Assembly (NCBI GenBank): GCA_021815005.1
Contig: JAKAHL010000003.1
Coordinates: forward strand, 1-18,782
Direction: 5' to 3'
DNA from: Chloroflexota bacterium
GTDB lineage: Bacteria > Chloroflexota > Limnocylindria > Limnocylindrales > CSP1-4
DNA length: 18,782 nucleotides
Shown here in pieces: positions 18,671-18,782 of the stretch (within the stretch, counting starts at the first letter, position 1; every line of letters starts with the position of its first letter). The translations under genes and the position numbers were made by a program. Below the pieces are notes generated by a model. It did no database searches, was not told the DNA's origin, and saw nothing but the letters and a program-made list of their open reading frames with translations.

Positions 18671-18782
18671 TCAGGCATCGGCCGCGGCATCCGCCGCGCC
18701 AGTCGCGGCGCCCCTCCCGAGCGTCGCCAGACGGCGACGGAGGCGCTGCTGGAGGTGCCGGCGCTCCCGGGCGCGACGTGCG
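18671..18782 (-). CDS. C-terminal end of a possible further gene (partial)
   Basis: One minus-strand frame is open from the right edge to a TGA at 18671-18673. It encodes about 37 residues: a basic helical stretch (RERRHLQQRLRRRLATLG) followed by an Ala-rich end, GAADAAADA. The composition looks like a real protein C-terminus, but GC at third positions is roughly 80%, lower than I would expect of a gene here. No family can be named. It ends 38 bases before the -35 of the uridine phosphorylase gene. Confidence 0.4.
   Translation of the reverse strand, partial: ARRARERRHLQQRLRRRLATLGRGAATGAADAAADA

Overview
The window is very GC-rich (about 70% or more by eye), densely coding, and entirely chromosomal housekeeping in character. 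No mobile element, CRISPR array, tRNA or rRNA was seen. A HrcA/CIRCE-controlled hrcA-grpE-dnaK operon, a lepA-hemW block next to it, a gap-pgk-eno glycolytic operon and a tiny DUF5679-type protein together suggest a high-GC Gram-positive-like lineage. A high-GC Chloroflexota (Limnocylindria-like) is my best guess. The assignment is inference: actinobacteria usually pair hrcA with dnaJ and place dnaK under HspR, which argues against them.

Left part (1-9766, minus strand). Transcription runs leftward through lepA, a CPBP-like membrane protein, hemW, ptsI, hrcA, grpE and dnaK. lepA, the CPBP gene and hemW are tightly packed, with a 4-base overlap at the last junction. ptsI follows after 89 bases. 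The heat-shock operon has its own promoter (TTGACA, 18 bp, TAGACT) with a perfect CIRCE operator at the predicted transcription start. A GC-rich hairpin and a 44-bp tandem repeat lie beyond dnaK. The lepA-hemW-hrcA-grpE-dnaK order matches Bacillus subtilis and relatives, with ptsI and the CPBP gene inserted.

Middle (9855-13110, plus strand). A beta-carbonic anhydrase, glucose-6-phosphate isomerase and ribosomal protein S20 are read rightward. The S20 gene is the most unusual object in the window. Its normal core is followed by a tail of about 150 residues, rich in Ala, Lys and Pro and resembling histone H1, built from AAKPAAK-like repeats. A clear intrinsic terminator follows.

Right part (13509-18782, minus strand). 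gap, pgk and eno form an operon (eno overlaps pgk by 4 bases) with an apparent long leader. Upstream are a 46-residue zinc-ribbon-like protein and a uridine phosphorylase with its own promoter. The C-terminal end of a further minus-strand gene may enter at the right edge.

Functionally the window combines protein quality control (HrcA, GrpE, DnaK), translation (LepA, S20), heme handling (HemW), central sugar metabolism (Pgi, Gap, Pgk, Eno, and PtsI sensing PEP), nucleoside salvage and CO2/bicarbonate exchange. Almost every -10 element I could propose fits TANNNT. Three genes without a Shine-Dalgarno sequence have such a box 6-9 bases before the start codon, which suggests leaderless mRNAs.
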